A stretch of 64,000 bases of DNA from Nostoc cf. commune SO-36 (GTDB lineage: Bacteria > Cyanobacteriota > Cyanobacteriia > Cyanobacteriales > Nostocaceae): contig NZ_AP025732.1 in assembly GCF_023734775.1 (NCBI RefSeq), positions 3,230,501 to 3,294,500 of the forward strand. The letters run 5' to 3'. This document shows positions 1 through 7,673 of this stretch, one piece after another. Below the pieces are notes generated by a model. The model was not told where the DNA came from, ran no database searches, and was given only the letters and a program-made list of their open reading frames with translations. Both the position numbers and the translations under genes were made by a program. Each line of letters opens with the position of its first letter. Within the stretch, counting starts at the first letter, position 1.

Positions 1-784
1 AACAATTAGGATGATTTTGTCGAAGATTATTTAATGATTTAACTAAATCAAAGTGGTTGCTTGACTTTACATCTAATATATCTGCTAATACAATTTTGCT
101 TAAATGACTAGACCGAATCTTTTCTAAAACAGATACTACTGAACGTTTAAATTGGGCAGCATTCGTGACAGATTTTTTATATAAGTTTGCTGGAAAACAA
201 TCAATATTAGCAGAGTAATATTCTAAAGATTGGATAAATTCAAGTTTATTTTGCACATTTTCCAACAACCTTTGAATATTTGCATCTTCATTGATAATTA
301 TATTTGTTACTAATATACAACGCTGATTTTTCACAGCTACTTGCCAACGTGGAAGAAAGATGGTAGCAGATGGAAAAGGGTAATCTACTTGGGCATTTTT
401 ATCAAAAAAGCTGAAATAAGAAAAAAAGTGAGGCCCAGAAAAAGGTTGATTAGCGTTACCAAAATTAATTATATTTTTTAGGCAAGATTTGATAAAATAT
501 TCAGCCTGAGCAAAACGATCTGCACCATCAATCTGTAATTTTGCTACAGAATCAATTGCTGCGATCGCTTCTCCTTTAGCTTTGTCCTCAAAGTAAAAAT
601 TTATTTCATTTGCTTGTGTTAGTTTATCCAATACAAGTAAAGGATCAACTAAATCGATCTCTTGAGTAATACTGACAATTTGCTTGCCATTATTTTGGAG
701 GCACTTTTCTTGGACTGATAACAGAAAATGATATAAATCTTTGCGCTCTACAAACAAGTTGCTACGACATGGTGAAACTGTCAT
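1..784 (-). CDS. menF: Isochorismate synthase MenF, N-terminal part (runs off window)
   Basis: Reading the minus strand from an ATG at 784 gives about 261 codons with no stop before the window edge, starting MTVSPCRSNLFVERKDLYHF. It contains the chorismate-enzyme segment SKIVLADILDVKSS, where a Lys on a beta strand typical of isochorismate/salicylate synthases is expected. The product would convert chorismate to isochorismate, the first step of phylloquinone (vitamin K1) synthesis in the cytosol. It is divergent from menA across about 400 bp, the usual cyanobacterial arrangement. The C-terminal catalytic half lies outside the window, so intactness cannot be judged. Assignment rests on sequence character plus the men context. 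Confidence 0.82.
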   Translation of the reverse strand, partial: MTVSPCRSNLFVERKDLYHFLLSVQEKCLQNNGKQIVSITQEIDLVDPLLVLDKLTQANEINFYFEDKAKGEAIAAIDSVAKLQIDGADRFAQAEYFIKSCLKNIINFGNANQPFSGPHFFSYFSFFDKNAQVDYPFPSATIFLPRWQVAVKNQRCILVTNIIINEDANIQRLLENVQNKLEFIQSLEYYSANIDCFPANLYKKSVTNAAQFKRSVVSVLEKIRSSHLSKIVLADILDVKSSNHFDLVKSLNNLRQNHPNC

Positions 785-1189
785 GGATCTATAGTAAATT
801 TTTTTTAAGTTAACTTCCTAAAGTGTAATTAATCGTGGTCGTATTTCTACAGGTAACATATTAAGTTGCCATTTTACCAGCGTAGGGTTTGCCTTGTTCG
901 TGGTGTTCTCAAACCATGATAAGACAGTTTCAGCTTGAGACTACAATGTGAGGGTGAGTGTTAACAACGCAAGGTTAACAAGCCATAGTAAAAGTAGCAG
1001 TTGTTTTTAGATAATGAATATCTAGTACAGTATGACGTAAATAAAGCTACCATTCCAAGAGTTAGAAAGCCCAAATTATAAGTTTTTTGACTTTTGAATT
1101 TTTAATTTTGACTTCCGCGTAGCGGTGCGTCTCTTTAAATCATAAAATCTCAAGTGTGAGTAATATTGCAGTTATTTAATTAATCACAA
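785..1189. other. Divergent intergenic region menF/menA
   Basis: About 405 bp without a convincing gene. It must hold the promoters of the divergent menF and menA. A short palindromic Nostoc-type repeat (ttccgcgtagcggtgcgtctc, about 1114-1134) is visible. No clear NtcA, LexA or RpaB site was recognised. Confidence 0.5.
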
Positions 1190-2089
1190 ATGATGACTAC
1201 CAAGCAAATTTTATATCCCAACACTAAGTTATGGATGGCAGCAATTAAACCGCCAATGTACAGCGTTGCCATTATGCCCATTTGGGTAGGAACAGCAGTA
1301 GCTTATGCAGAAACTAAAATATTTAATGGAACAGTATTTTCTACTTTTGTAGCTGCCGCAATTTTAATTCTTGCCTGGGAAAATATCAGTAATGATGTCT
1401 TTGATTCCGAAACAGGAATTGATAAAAATAAGCACCATTCTCTGGTGAATTTAACAGACAATAAGCCATTAATATTTTGGATAGGAAATTTGTGTTTAGG
1501 TTTGGGGTTGCTGGGCATATTAGCGATCGCCTTTTGGCAACAAGACCTAACTGTTATCGGTATAATACTGCTGTGCTGCGGTTTAGGCTATACGTACCAA
1601 GGGCCTCCCTTTCGCTTAGGATATCAGGGTTTAGGCGAGATTCTTTGCTTTTTTGCCTTTGGCCCCTTAGCAGTTGAGGCAGCATATTACAGCCAAACCC
1701 AAACTTGGTCAATGACAAGTTTATCAGCCTCAGTGATTGTCGGGATTGCCACAACCTTAGTTTTGTTCTGCTCCCACTTTCACCAAGTTAAGGATGACAT
1801 AGCCGCAGGTAAGCGATCGCCTATCGTCCGTCTAGGAACCCAAAAAGGGGCGCAACTCTTAATTTGGTTTACTAGTAGCATTTATGCCCTTACTTTGTTG
1901 TTTGTACTATTGCAAATTTCTCCACCCTGGACGTTATTGAGTTGGGTGAGTTTACCCTTTGCTGTCAAATTATGCCGCCATGTGCAAGAAAATCACAACC
2001 AGCCAGACAAAGTTAGTAACTGTAAATTTATCGCCGTAGCCGTGCATTTCTGGGCTTGCTTGCTTTTTGGACTGGGATTTATACTTTAG
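1190..2089 (+). CDS. menA: 1,4-dihydroxy-2-naphthoate phytyltransferase MenA
   Basis: A 299-residue polytopic UbiA-superfamily prenyltransferase. The first Asp-rich motif is NDVFDSETGID (about residues 68-78) and the second is KDDIAAGKRSPIVRLG (about 201-216). These bind the Mg-diphosphate of phytyl-PP. Eight or so hydrophobic segments place it in the membrane. It attaches the phytyl tail to DHNA, the membrane step of phylloquinone synthesis for photosystem I. Two ATGs in tandem (1190, 1193) can serve as start. menC follows 219 bp downstream on the same strand. Length and motifs look complete. Confidence 0.93.
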   Translation: MMTTKQILYPNTKLWMAAIKPPMYSVAIMPIWVGTAVAYAETKIFNGTVFSTFVAAAILILAWENISNDVFDSETGIDKNKHHSLVNLTDNKPLIFWIGNLCLGLGLLGILAIAFWQQDLTVIGIILLCCGLGYTYQGPPFRLGYQGLGEILCFFAFGPLAVEAAYYSQTQTWSMTSLSASVIVGIATTLVLFCSHFHQVKDDIAAGKRSPIVRLGTQKGAQLLIWFTSSIYALTLLFVLLQISPPWTLLSWVSLPFAVKLCRHVQENHNQPDKVSNCKFIAVAVHFWACLLFGLGFIL

Positions 2090-2308
2090 CAACCATTTTT
2101 TTGGGCATGGGGCACTAGTACCGTAAGGCTGAAGTCAAAAGTCAAAATGAATACAGAGTAAGAGTTTTATTGATTTAGAATCGGTGGTTTATTTAAACCG
2201 TACTGTACTAGTAGCTTAGTCGCGCAGCCTCCTGTAGAGAACTATGGGGCATTAGAGCAGAGGGAGAAAAACTAATGATTCTTGACAAAAGCTAAATGAC
2301 TAAGACCA

Positions 2309-3385
2309 ATGACAATTATGATAAAGCTTGATTCTCGCGTCGTGACATACAGATTTGAATTTCGTCCATATCAGCGAAGATTTGTGCGATCGCTGACTAC
2401 CAATCATGGCAATTGGGATATTCGTGAGGGGATTATCCTCCGGCTTACCGATGAATCAGGTAAAATCGGCTGGGGAGAAATTGCCCCCATTAGCTGGTTT
2501 GGTTCCGAAACTTTAGAACAAGCCTTAGATTTTTGTCGCCAACTTCGAGGAGAAATCACAGACGAGATAATTTTCTCCATCCCAGATGACTTACCTGCTT
2601 GTCAATTTGGCTTTGAGTCAGCCTACGAGTGGGGGAGTGGGGAGTGGGGAGTAGAGAGTGGCGGGGATGAGGGAGATAAGGGAGATCAAGAAAATAATTT
2701 TATAACCCCTAACTCCTCACTCCTAACTCCTAATTCGCTCTTCTACAGTGCCTTATTACCAGCTGGGGAAGCGGCTTTAAATGAATGGGAAACGTTGTGG
2801 CAGCAGGGATATCACACATTTAAGTGGAAAATTAGTGTGTATGCGATCGCTGATGAGCTAGAAATTTTTGAGTCACTCATATACACCTTGCCAGCCTTTA
2901 GCAAACTGCGATTAGATGCCAACGGTGGACTCAGCTATGAAGAAGCTAACTTATGGCTGCGGACTTGCGACAATCTCAAGGCAAATCCAGAACTACCCAT
3001 AGAAATTGAATTTATCGAACAGCCGCTACCTGTAGAGCAATTTCAGCAGATGTTGGAATTGAGTACGAGTTATAAAACTGCGATCGCTTTAGATGAATCT
3101 GTCGCCACACTTGGGCAACTCGCTGCCTGTTATCAACAAGGTTGGCGAGGGATTTTTGTGATCAAGCCTGGGATAGCCGGATCGCCATCTCGCCTGAGAA
3201 AGTTTTGCCACCAGCATCAAATTGATACTGTATTCTCATCAGTATTTGAAACTGCGATCGCTAGACTTGCAGCACTCCAACTAGCAGCCGAATTATCCCA
3301 AAACAACAGAGCAATTGGTTTTGGCATCGACCATTTTTTTGAACAAGAAGAAACGTGGTTTCAAAGTTTATGGAACGACCTTTAG
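2309..3385 (+). CDS. menC: o-succinylbenzoate synthase MenC, with repeat-derived insert
   Basis: An enolase-superfamily protein of 358 residues that dehydrates SHCHC to o-succinylbenzoate. The catalytic Lys is in the KWKIS motif, the metal ligands are in LDANG, EFIEQPL and ALDES, and the second Lys is in VIKPG. A second in-frame ATG sits at residue 4. Residues about 108-144 are a low-complexity Gly/Ser/Asn-rich stretch encoded by GGGAGTG- and AACTCCT-type repeats. It lies before the conserved SALLPAGEAAL segment, so it looks like an in-frame insertion of an intergenic repeat. The barrel motifs remain intact, so activity is plausible. menE overlaps the 3' end, which suggests translational coupling. 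Confidence 0.92.
   Translation: MTIMIKLDSRVVTYRFEFRPYQRRFVRSLTTNHGNWDIREGIILRLTDESGKIGWGEIAPISWFGSETLEQALDFCRQLRGEITDEIIFSIPDDLPACQFGFESAYEWGSGEWGVESGGDEGDKGDQENNFITPNSSLLTPNSLFYSALLPAGEAALNEWETLWQQGYHTFKWKISVYAIADELEIFESLIYTLPAFSKLRLDANGGLSYEEANLWLRTCDNLKANPELPIEIEFIEQPLPVEQFQQMLELSTSYKTAIALDESVATLGQLAACYQQGWRGIFVIKPGIAGSPSRLRKFCHQHQIDTVFSSVFETAIARLAALQLAAELSQNNRAIGFGIDHFFEQEETWFQSLWNDL
2629..2743. repeat. Short-repeat insertion inside menC
   Basis: Repeated GGGAGTG/GGGGAGT units (2629-2660) are followed by an AACTCCTCACTCCTAACTCC-type inverse run (2706-2735). The two arms are roughly complementary and could form a hairpin. The same units occur between genes elsewhere in the window. The length keeps the menC frame open. 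Confidence 0.8.
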
Positions 3386-4764
3386 ACTTTCTTAATAACC
3401 TAGCTCAAAATGATTGGCTTATCGGTTACAACAGCCATCAATTTAATCAAATATTTGAAGAATTATATTTAGAATTAACACAAATATCAGCGTGTGGAAC
3501 ACCACCAAAAATCATCTTAGCTGAACGTGAACCATTAAGGTTTCTAGCAAGTTTTATTGCTGCTTGTGCAGCTAATTGTCCAGTTTTTCTTTGTAACCCC
3601 GATTGGGGAACACAAGAATGGCAACAAGCCTTTGATTTAGTACAGCCAAATATTATCTTGGGAATAGGGAATAGGCAATGGGAAATAAGAAATAACGATA
3701 ATTACCAATGCTCAATTCCCAATGCCCCATGCCCACTGATTATGATTCCAACAGGTGGTTCATCGGGACAGATTAAATTTGCTATTCATACTTGGGAAAC
3801 TCTCACAGCATCAGTACAAGGATTTACAGAATACTTCCAACTAAAGCAAGTCAATTCTTTTTGCGTGTTACCGCTACATCACGTTAGCGGTTTAATGCAA
3901 TTTATCCGCTCTTTCACCACCGGAGGTAAACTGGCTATTCTGCCATTCAAAGCAGTAGAATCTGGTCAAATATTCAATATTAAACAATCAAAATTTTTCA
4001 TATCTTTAGTACCAACACAGTTACAACGCCTCCTGCAAAATCCAGAATTAACTGAATGGCTATCCCAATTTAATACAGTACTTTTAGGAGGTGCGCCAGC
4101 ATGGAACGAACTACTAGAAAAAGCCAGATTTCATCGCATCCGATTAGCACCTACTTATGGCATGACAGAAACCGCCTCTCAAATTGCCACCCTCAAACCA
4201 GATAATTTTCTAAACGGTAAAATTAGCAGTGGTCAAATCCTTCCCCATGCAAAAGTAACTATTCGCAATCAGCAAGGCGAGATTTTAAATTCCAATCAAA
4301 TCGGAAATATTACCATTCATGCTCAATCTTTAGCCCTTGGTTACTATCCTAAAAATAGAGAATATCAAACTTATTTTCAAGTAGATGATTTAGGCTTTTT
4401 AGACGAACAAGGACATTTAAATATTGTCGGACGTAACAGCGACAAAATTATTACAGGTGGCGAAAATATTTACCCATCAGAGATTGAATCAGCTATCCTA
4501 TCAACTCAAATGGTTACTGATATCTGTGTCATAGGCATTCCAGATAAACACTGGGGACAAGCCTTAACAGCGATTTACATTCCCAAAAAATCAGATATCT
4601 CTGCCTTAAAAATCCAAACCCTACTCAAAGACAAACTCAGTAAATTTAAAATTCCAAAATATTGGATTCCCCTGCAAAACTTACCCCGCAACTCCCAAGG
4701 TAAAATTAACCGTCAACAGTTACAGCAAATCGCCACAGAATTCCTGCAAAATTCCGTCAAATAA
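3370..4764 (+). CDS. menE: 2-succinylbenzoate-CoA ligase MenE
   Basis: An ANL-superfamily acyl-CoA synthetase (464 residues from the ATG at 3370; an in-frame GTG at 3355 is an alternative start). It activates o-succinylbenzoate with ATP and CoA. Adenylation motifs appear in order: [12 protein letters not shown] (phosphate loop), [38 protein letters not shown], and a C-terminal [10 protein letters not shown] containing the catalytic Lys. The gene overlaps menC by 16 bp. Just before the phosphate loop (residues about 97-123) is a stretch encoded by 'gggaataggcaatggg' and 'caattcccaatgccccatgccc' repeats, apparently another in-frame repeat insertion. The 3' end overlaps the convergent thioesterase gene by 8 bp. 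Confidence 0.92.
   Translation: MERPLDFLNNLAQNDWLIGYNSHQFNQIFEELYLELTQISACGTPPKIILAEREPLRFLASFIAACAANCPVFLCNPDWGTQEWQQAFDLVQPNIILGIGNRQWEIRNNDNYQCSIPNAPCPLIMIPTGGSSGQIKFAIHTWETLTASVQGFTEYFQLKQVNSFCVLPLHHVSGLMQFIRSFTTGGKLAILPFKAVESGQIFNIKQSKFFISLVPTQLQRLLQNPELTEWLSQFNTVLLGGAPAWNELLEKARFHRIRLAPTYGMTETASQIATLKPDNFLNGKISSGQILPHAKVTIRNQQGEILNSNQIGNITIHAQSLALGYYPKNREYQTYFQVDDLGFLDEQGHLNIVGRNSDKIITGGENIYPSEIESAILSTQMVTDICVIGIPDKHWGQALTAIYIPKKSDISALKIQTLLKDKLSKFKIPKYWIPLQNLPRNSQGKINRQQLQQIATEFLQNSVK
3658..3740. repeat. Short-repeat insertion inside menE
   Basis: The units gggaatagggaataggcaatggg (3660-3682) and caattcccaatgccccatgccc (3714-3735) are near complements, as in intergenic Nostoc repeats. 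The insert lies in frame directly upstream of the codons for the ATP-binding GGSSG loop. Confidence 0.7.
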
Positions 4765-5203
4765 CTTCTCTCGATCTTCTTCTCTCTGCGTCCTCTGCGT
4801 CTCTGCGGTTCGTCTCCAACCACTGAACTATCTCATCAGGCAATTCCTGCTTACTTCGACTACTTACATCAATACAAACATGGCGAGTAATAGCCTTAGC
4901 AACTACTACCTCGCCCACAGTAATTTCGTAAGTAATTTCAAACTTCTCAACACCTATCTTTTGGGGAATTAAACTAATCAGTAACTTGTCCCCTACAAAC
5001 ATAGGGCGCAAAAAATCAACATTAGCATGAACAATGGGAAAGCCCACAGACGGATTAGTAAAAAAATCTTTGAGATTAATACTTGATGCTTCTAAAGATT
5101 CTTCATAAGCTTCATGGCAAATACCCAAAACGTTAGCAAAATAAACTACCCCAGCAGCATCAGTATCTTGAAAGCGAACCGTGCGGTTATAAGTAAAAGA
5201 CAT
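4757..5203 (-). CDS. Hot-dog thioesterase, probable DHNA-CoA hydrolase
   Basis: A 148-residue hot-dog-fold acyl-CoA thioesterase of the 4-hydroxybenzoyl-CoA/DHNA-CoA type. The motif [20 protein letters not shown] near the N-terminus holds the catalytic Asp region. Its position beside menE fits hydrolysis of DHNA-CoA to DHNA, the step before MenA (established for the Synechocystis enzyme; inferred here). The last about 17 residues are Arg/Asp/Glu-rich ([12 protein letters not shown]) and are encoded by a 'ctctgcg' repeat. The natural C-terminus was probably shorter and has been extended by repeat insertion. The end overlaps menE tail to tail. Confidence 0.83.
   Translation of the reverse strand: MSFTYNRTVRFQDTDAAGVVYFANVLGICHEAYEESLEASSINLKDFFTNPSVGFPIVHANVDFLRPMFVGDKLLISLIPQKIGVEKFEITYEITVGEVVVAKAITRHVCIDVSSRSKQELPDEIVQWLETNRRDAEDAERRRSREVI
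4780..4813. repeat. 'ctctgcg' repeat forming the thioesterase C-terminus
   Basis: A run of TCTCTGCGTCC/CTCTGCGTCTCTGCGG units, the same family seen at 20629-20655 and 45930-45976. Here it is translated on the minus strand as the C-terminal tail of the thioesterase. Confidence 0.75.
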
Positions 5204-5238
5204 TTTTGATAGTTGAATTACGAATTACGAATTAGTAA

Positions 5239-5697
5239 TTATGTTGACTCCAACGGCGAAACCTCGAAGTCATTAAACGAGCAAACATTGTAAGACGAAG
5301 CGGCTAAAGCCTTCACCAGCTTGCCGTTGAGAGTCAGCAAAGTAGCACCTACCTGCTGTGAAAGTGCAACATAAGAGCCATCATAGGCGGAGATTCCATA
5401 GTTTAGTGCGATCGCAACTGCATCCGCCATCAAATCAGCTGTGGAGACAACACGCAACGGAAAAGCTTTGAGACTAGCTAAATTCCCTTGAATCAGAGAA
5501 ACATCGTAACTACCTGCACGAGCATACTTCCACAAAACGTTTGCACACTCAATGTAAAACAGGTCAGGTACAAAGATTTCTGTCTGGGGATAGGTAAGGT
5601 GAGCAAACAGTTGATTAACCTTGCCTGTTAGCGGATCGGGAATAAATTGTTTAACCGCCACACTCGCATCCACGACGCATCTAAGAGGAATTGTCAT
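5239..5697 (-). CDS. PIN-domain toxin (VapC type)
   Basis: A 152-residue PIN-domain ribonuclease. The first acidic motif is VVDASVAVKQF at the N-terminus. Further acidic residues appear at ECANVLWKYA (about residue 50) and in SAYDGSYVALSQ (about residue 118). A predicted type II toxin that would cut RNA when free of its antitoxin. It overlaps the upstream antitoxin by 4 bp (ATGA), so the pair is translationally coupled. The exact RNA target is not predictable. Confidence 0.85.
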   Translation of the reverse strand: MTIPLRCVVDASVAVKQFIPDPLTGKVNQLFAHLTYPQTEIFVPDLFYIECANVLWKYARAGSYDVSLIQGNLASLKAFPLRVVSTADLMADAVAIALNYGISAYDGSYVALSQQVGATLLTLNGKLVKALAASSYNVCSFNDFEVSPLEST

Positions 5698-5960
5698 CTG
5701 TCCCGATCTTCTCTAATCATGGCAGTGCTATCAGGCCATTCGATATCATCTGGTAGCTGTTCACGGCGAAGACGAATCTCCTCTAGAAGTTTTGGGACAT
5801 TTTTCCGCTTTTCGTCTTCTGCTTGCTGTGCTTCAGTCTTCAAAGCTTGGTCTAACAGAGTTATAACTTGGGCGTTAATGGAACGGTGTTCAGATGCCGC
5901 TAACTCTTGCAGCTTTGCATACAAATCATCAGGTAAATTTCTTACATAAAGGGTAGCCAT
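5694..5960 (-). CDS. Ribbon-helix-helix antitoxin (FitA/VapB type)
   Basis: An 88-residue protein beginning MATLYVRNLPDDLYAKLQEL, a classic ribbon-helix-helix DNA-binding N-terminus (FitA/Arc-like). It is followed by HRSINAQVITLLDQAL and a charged C-terminal tail (EDEKRKNVPKLLEEIRLRRE) that would wrap the PIN toxin. It overlaps the toxin gene by 4 bp and is expected to autoregulate the operon. Assignment is by N-terminal motif and gene order. Confidence 0.86.
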   Translation of the reverse strand: MATLYVRNLPDDLYAKLQELAASEHRSINAQVITLLDQALKTEAQQAEDEKRKNVPKLLEEIRLRREQLPDDIEWPDSTAMIREDRDR

Positions 5961-6113
5961 CGCTTTACCTCAAAGTAGAATTTATCAAAATGATAGCATA
6001 ATGCAAGCATGAAGTGAGAGGAGCGATCGCCTTTGGTTTGTGGGTGCGATCGCTATTAAATATTTCAATAAACTGCTACACTAATTATTTATTGAAATAT
6101 TTTTGGATAAAAT

Positions 6114-7673
6114 ATGGGCAGTAATATCAAACAAGCCCTTTCCTTGACTGATCATGTTCGGTTAGGAACAACCTCTTCCTCTCCATTTTTAGGTTCACCA
6201 ACGTTTGACGAAGTACCTTTTCATGTACGTGAAGGACGTATGCCAGCTTTGGGAACTTACGTAGTTATCGAACGAGATAAAGATGAGATAGTTCATTACG
6301 GACGTATTATCGAGGGAACAGAGGATAACCCTCGTGCTAACCCATCAACACTGCAACAGAATCAGGCATATCAGGTAGGTTCAGATAAAACTAGACCAGG
6401 CGATCGCTCTCCACATGTTACCCGTGTGATGACTATTGAGGTTTTGGGTGAAATACATCTTGATGGTAATCATCAGATCACTATTAAAGAACCCAGTCTT
6501 TTAGCACAAACCGGTCAGGGAGTATATGAAATACCTGCTGACAGAATACCGCAGCTGCTTAATACTCCTGACACGCAAGAAGATGGTTTTTACTTAGGTG
6601 AAATAGAATCAGGTGGTAAAAGTGCTAATTTTATTTTGCCAATGGAAGCGATCGCCCGACACTTGGCAGTTGTGGGAAAAACAGGTGTAGGAAAAAGTTA
6701 TGCCACAGGCGTTTTGATAGAAGAGTTAGTTAGGCATGGCATACCTATTATTGCTTTCGATGTTTTGGGAGATGTAATTCATGCTACTGAAGATTTGGGG
6801 GGTCTAAATTTTCGAGCGGGGGTAAATTTCCGTGTTCCTTACTCAGTAATTGGGCTTAGTGAGTTTTTGGGCTTTGTTCCTAATCTCACATCTGATCAAT
6901 CAGAATTAGTATCTATGGCTTATGATTCTGTATTTACTGAAGCACTTCAAAGTCTAGAAAAAAGTGGCAAAGTAAATATCCAAATTGAAGAATTATTAGA
7001 GGAAATCCAAGGGGCTGCTACTGAATTTGGACAAGGAGCAGTGGGAGGGAGAGCCGCACGTAAAGTATCAACGGTATTCAAGCGTAATCCACTGCTGACA
7101 AGCGGAACAGAGTCTTGGCTAGAGGAATTTGCTCAACAACCAATAACTAATGTTTTTGTTGGACATTTGAGCCAACAGCAACGAAATTTGATAGTTGGGG
7201 CATCAGTCAGACTATTGCAAGCATTGAGAAAGCGCGATCGCATTCCACCTTTTGTCTTTGTACTGGATGAAGCGCACTTTTTCTTACCAGCAGGAGGACA
7301 GACAACAGCATCAACTCAAGTAATCCGAGAGATGATTCGTACTGCTCGACATGATGCAATTGGAGTTACATTAATTACTCAAAGTCCTGCATCTATGGAT
7401 AAGCAAGTATTATTAACTTGCAATACTCGTCTAGTTTTTGCCCTAGATCCAGATGACATGAAGTTAGTATCTGGCACTTTGGGGGGTATTTCCGATGAAA
7501 TGATTTCTCGTATACCTAAATTACCAAAAGGTACAGCAATCATGTCATCAAGTATGGATATAATACGCCATCCAGCACAGATACGTATTCGTAAACGCGA
7601 AACTCGTGAAGGTGCCCCAACACCGAACATTGCAGAGGAAGTGAAAAAATGGCGGCAGCAGAGGATATCTTAA
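6114..7673 (+). CDS. HerA-type hexameric ATPase/helicase
   Basis: A 519-residue protein with an N-terminal HAS-barrel-like region (residues about 1-150). The Walker A motif is VVGKTGVGKSYAT (about 185-197), Walker B is FVFVLDEAHFFLP (about 380-392), and a sensor-like segment ITQSPASMDK follows. This is the FtsK/HerA (DUF87) arrangement. HerA pumps DNA through a hexamer and works with NurA nuclease in end resection or, in some lineages, anti-phage defence. Its 3' end overlaps the downstream NurA-like gene by 25 bp, strong evidence for a partnership. The specific role in this organism is unknown. Confidence 0.88.
   Translation: MGSNIKQALSLTDHVRLGTTSSSPFLGSPTFDEVPFHVREGRMPALGTYVVIERDKDEIVHYGRIIEGTEDNPRANPSTLQQNQAYQVGSDKTRPGDRSPHVTRVMTIEVLGEIHLDGNHQITIKEPSLLAQTGQGVYEIPADRIPQLLNTPDTQEDGFYLGEIESGGKSANFILPMEAIARHLAVVGKTGVGKSYATGVLIEELVRHGIPIIAFDVLGDVIHATEDLGGLNFRAGVNFRVPYSVIGLSEFLGFVPNLTSDQSELVSMAYDSVFTEALQSLEKSGKVNIQIEELLEEIQGAATEFGQGAVGGRAARKVSTVFKRNPLLTSGTESWLEEFAQQPITNVFVGHLSQQQRNLIVGASVRLLQALRKRDRIPPFVFVLDEAHFFLPAGGQTTASTQVIREMIRTARHDAIGVTLITQSPASMDKQVLLTCNTRLVFALDPDDMKLVSGTLGGISDEMISRIPKLPKGTAIMSSSMDIIRHPAQIRIRKRETREGAPTPNIAEEVKKWRQQRIS

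Noticed and set aside
5647-5949. 100-codon plus-strand ORF over the VapBC pair
   Set aside because: Antisense shadow; the minus-strand pair has clear RHH and PIN motifs and an ATGA overlap.
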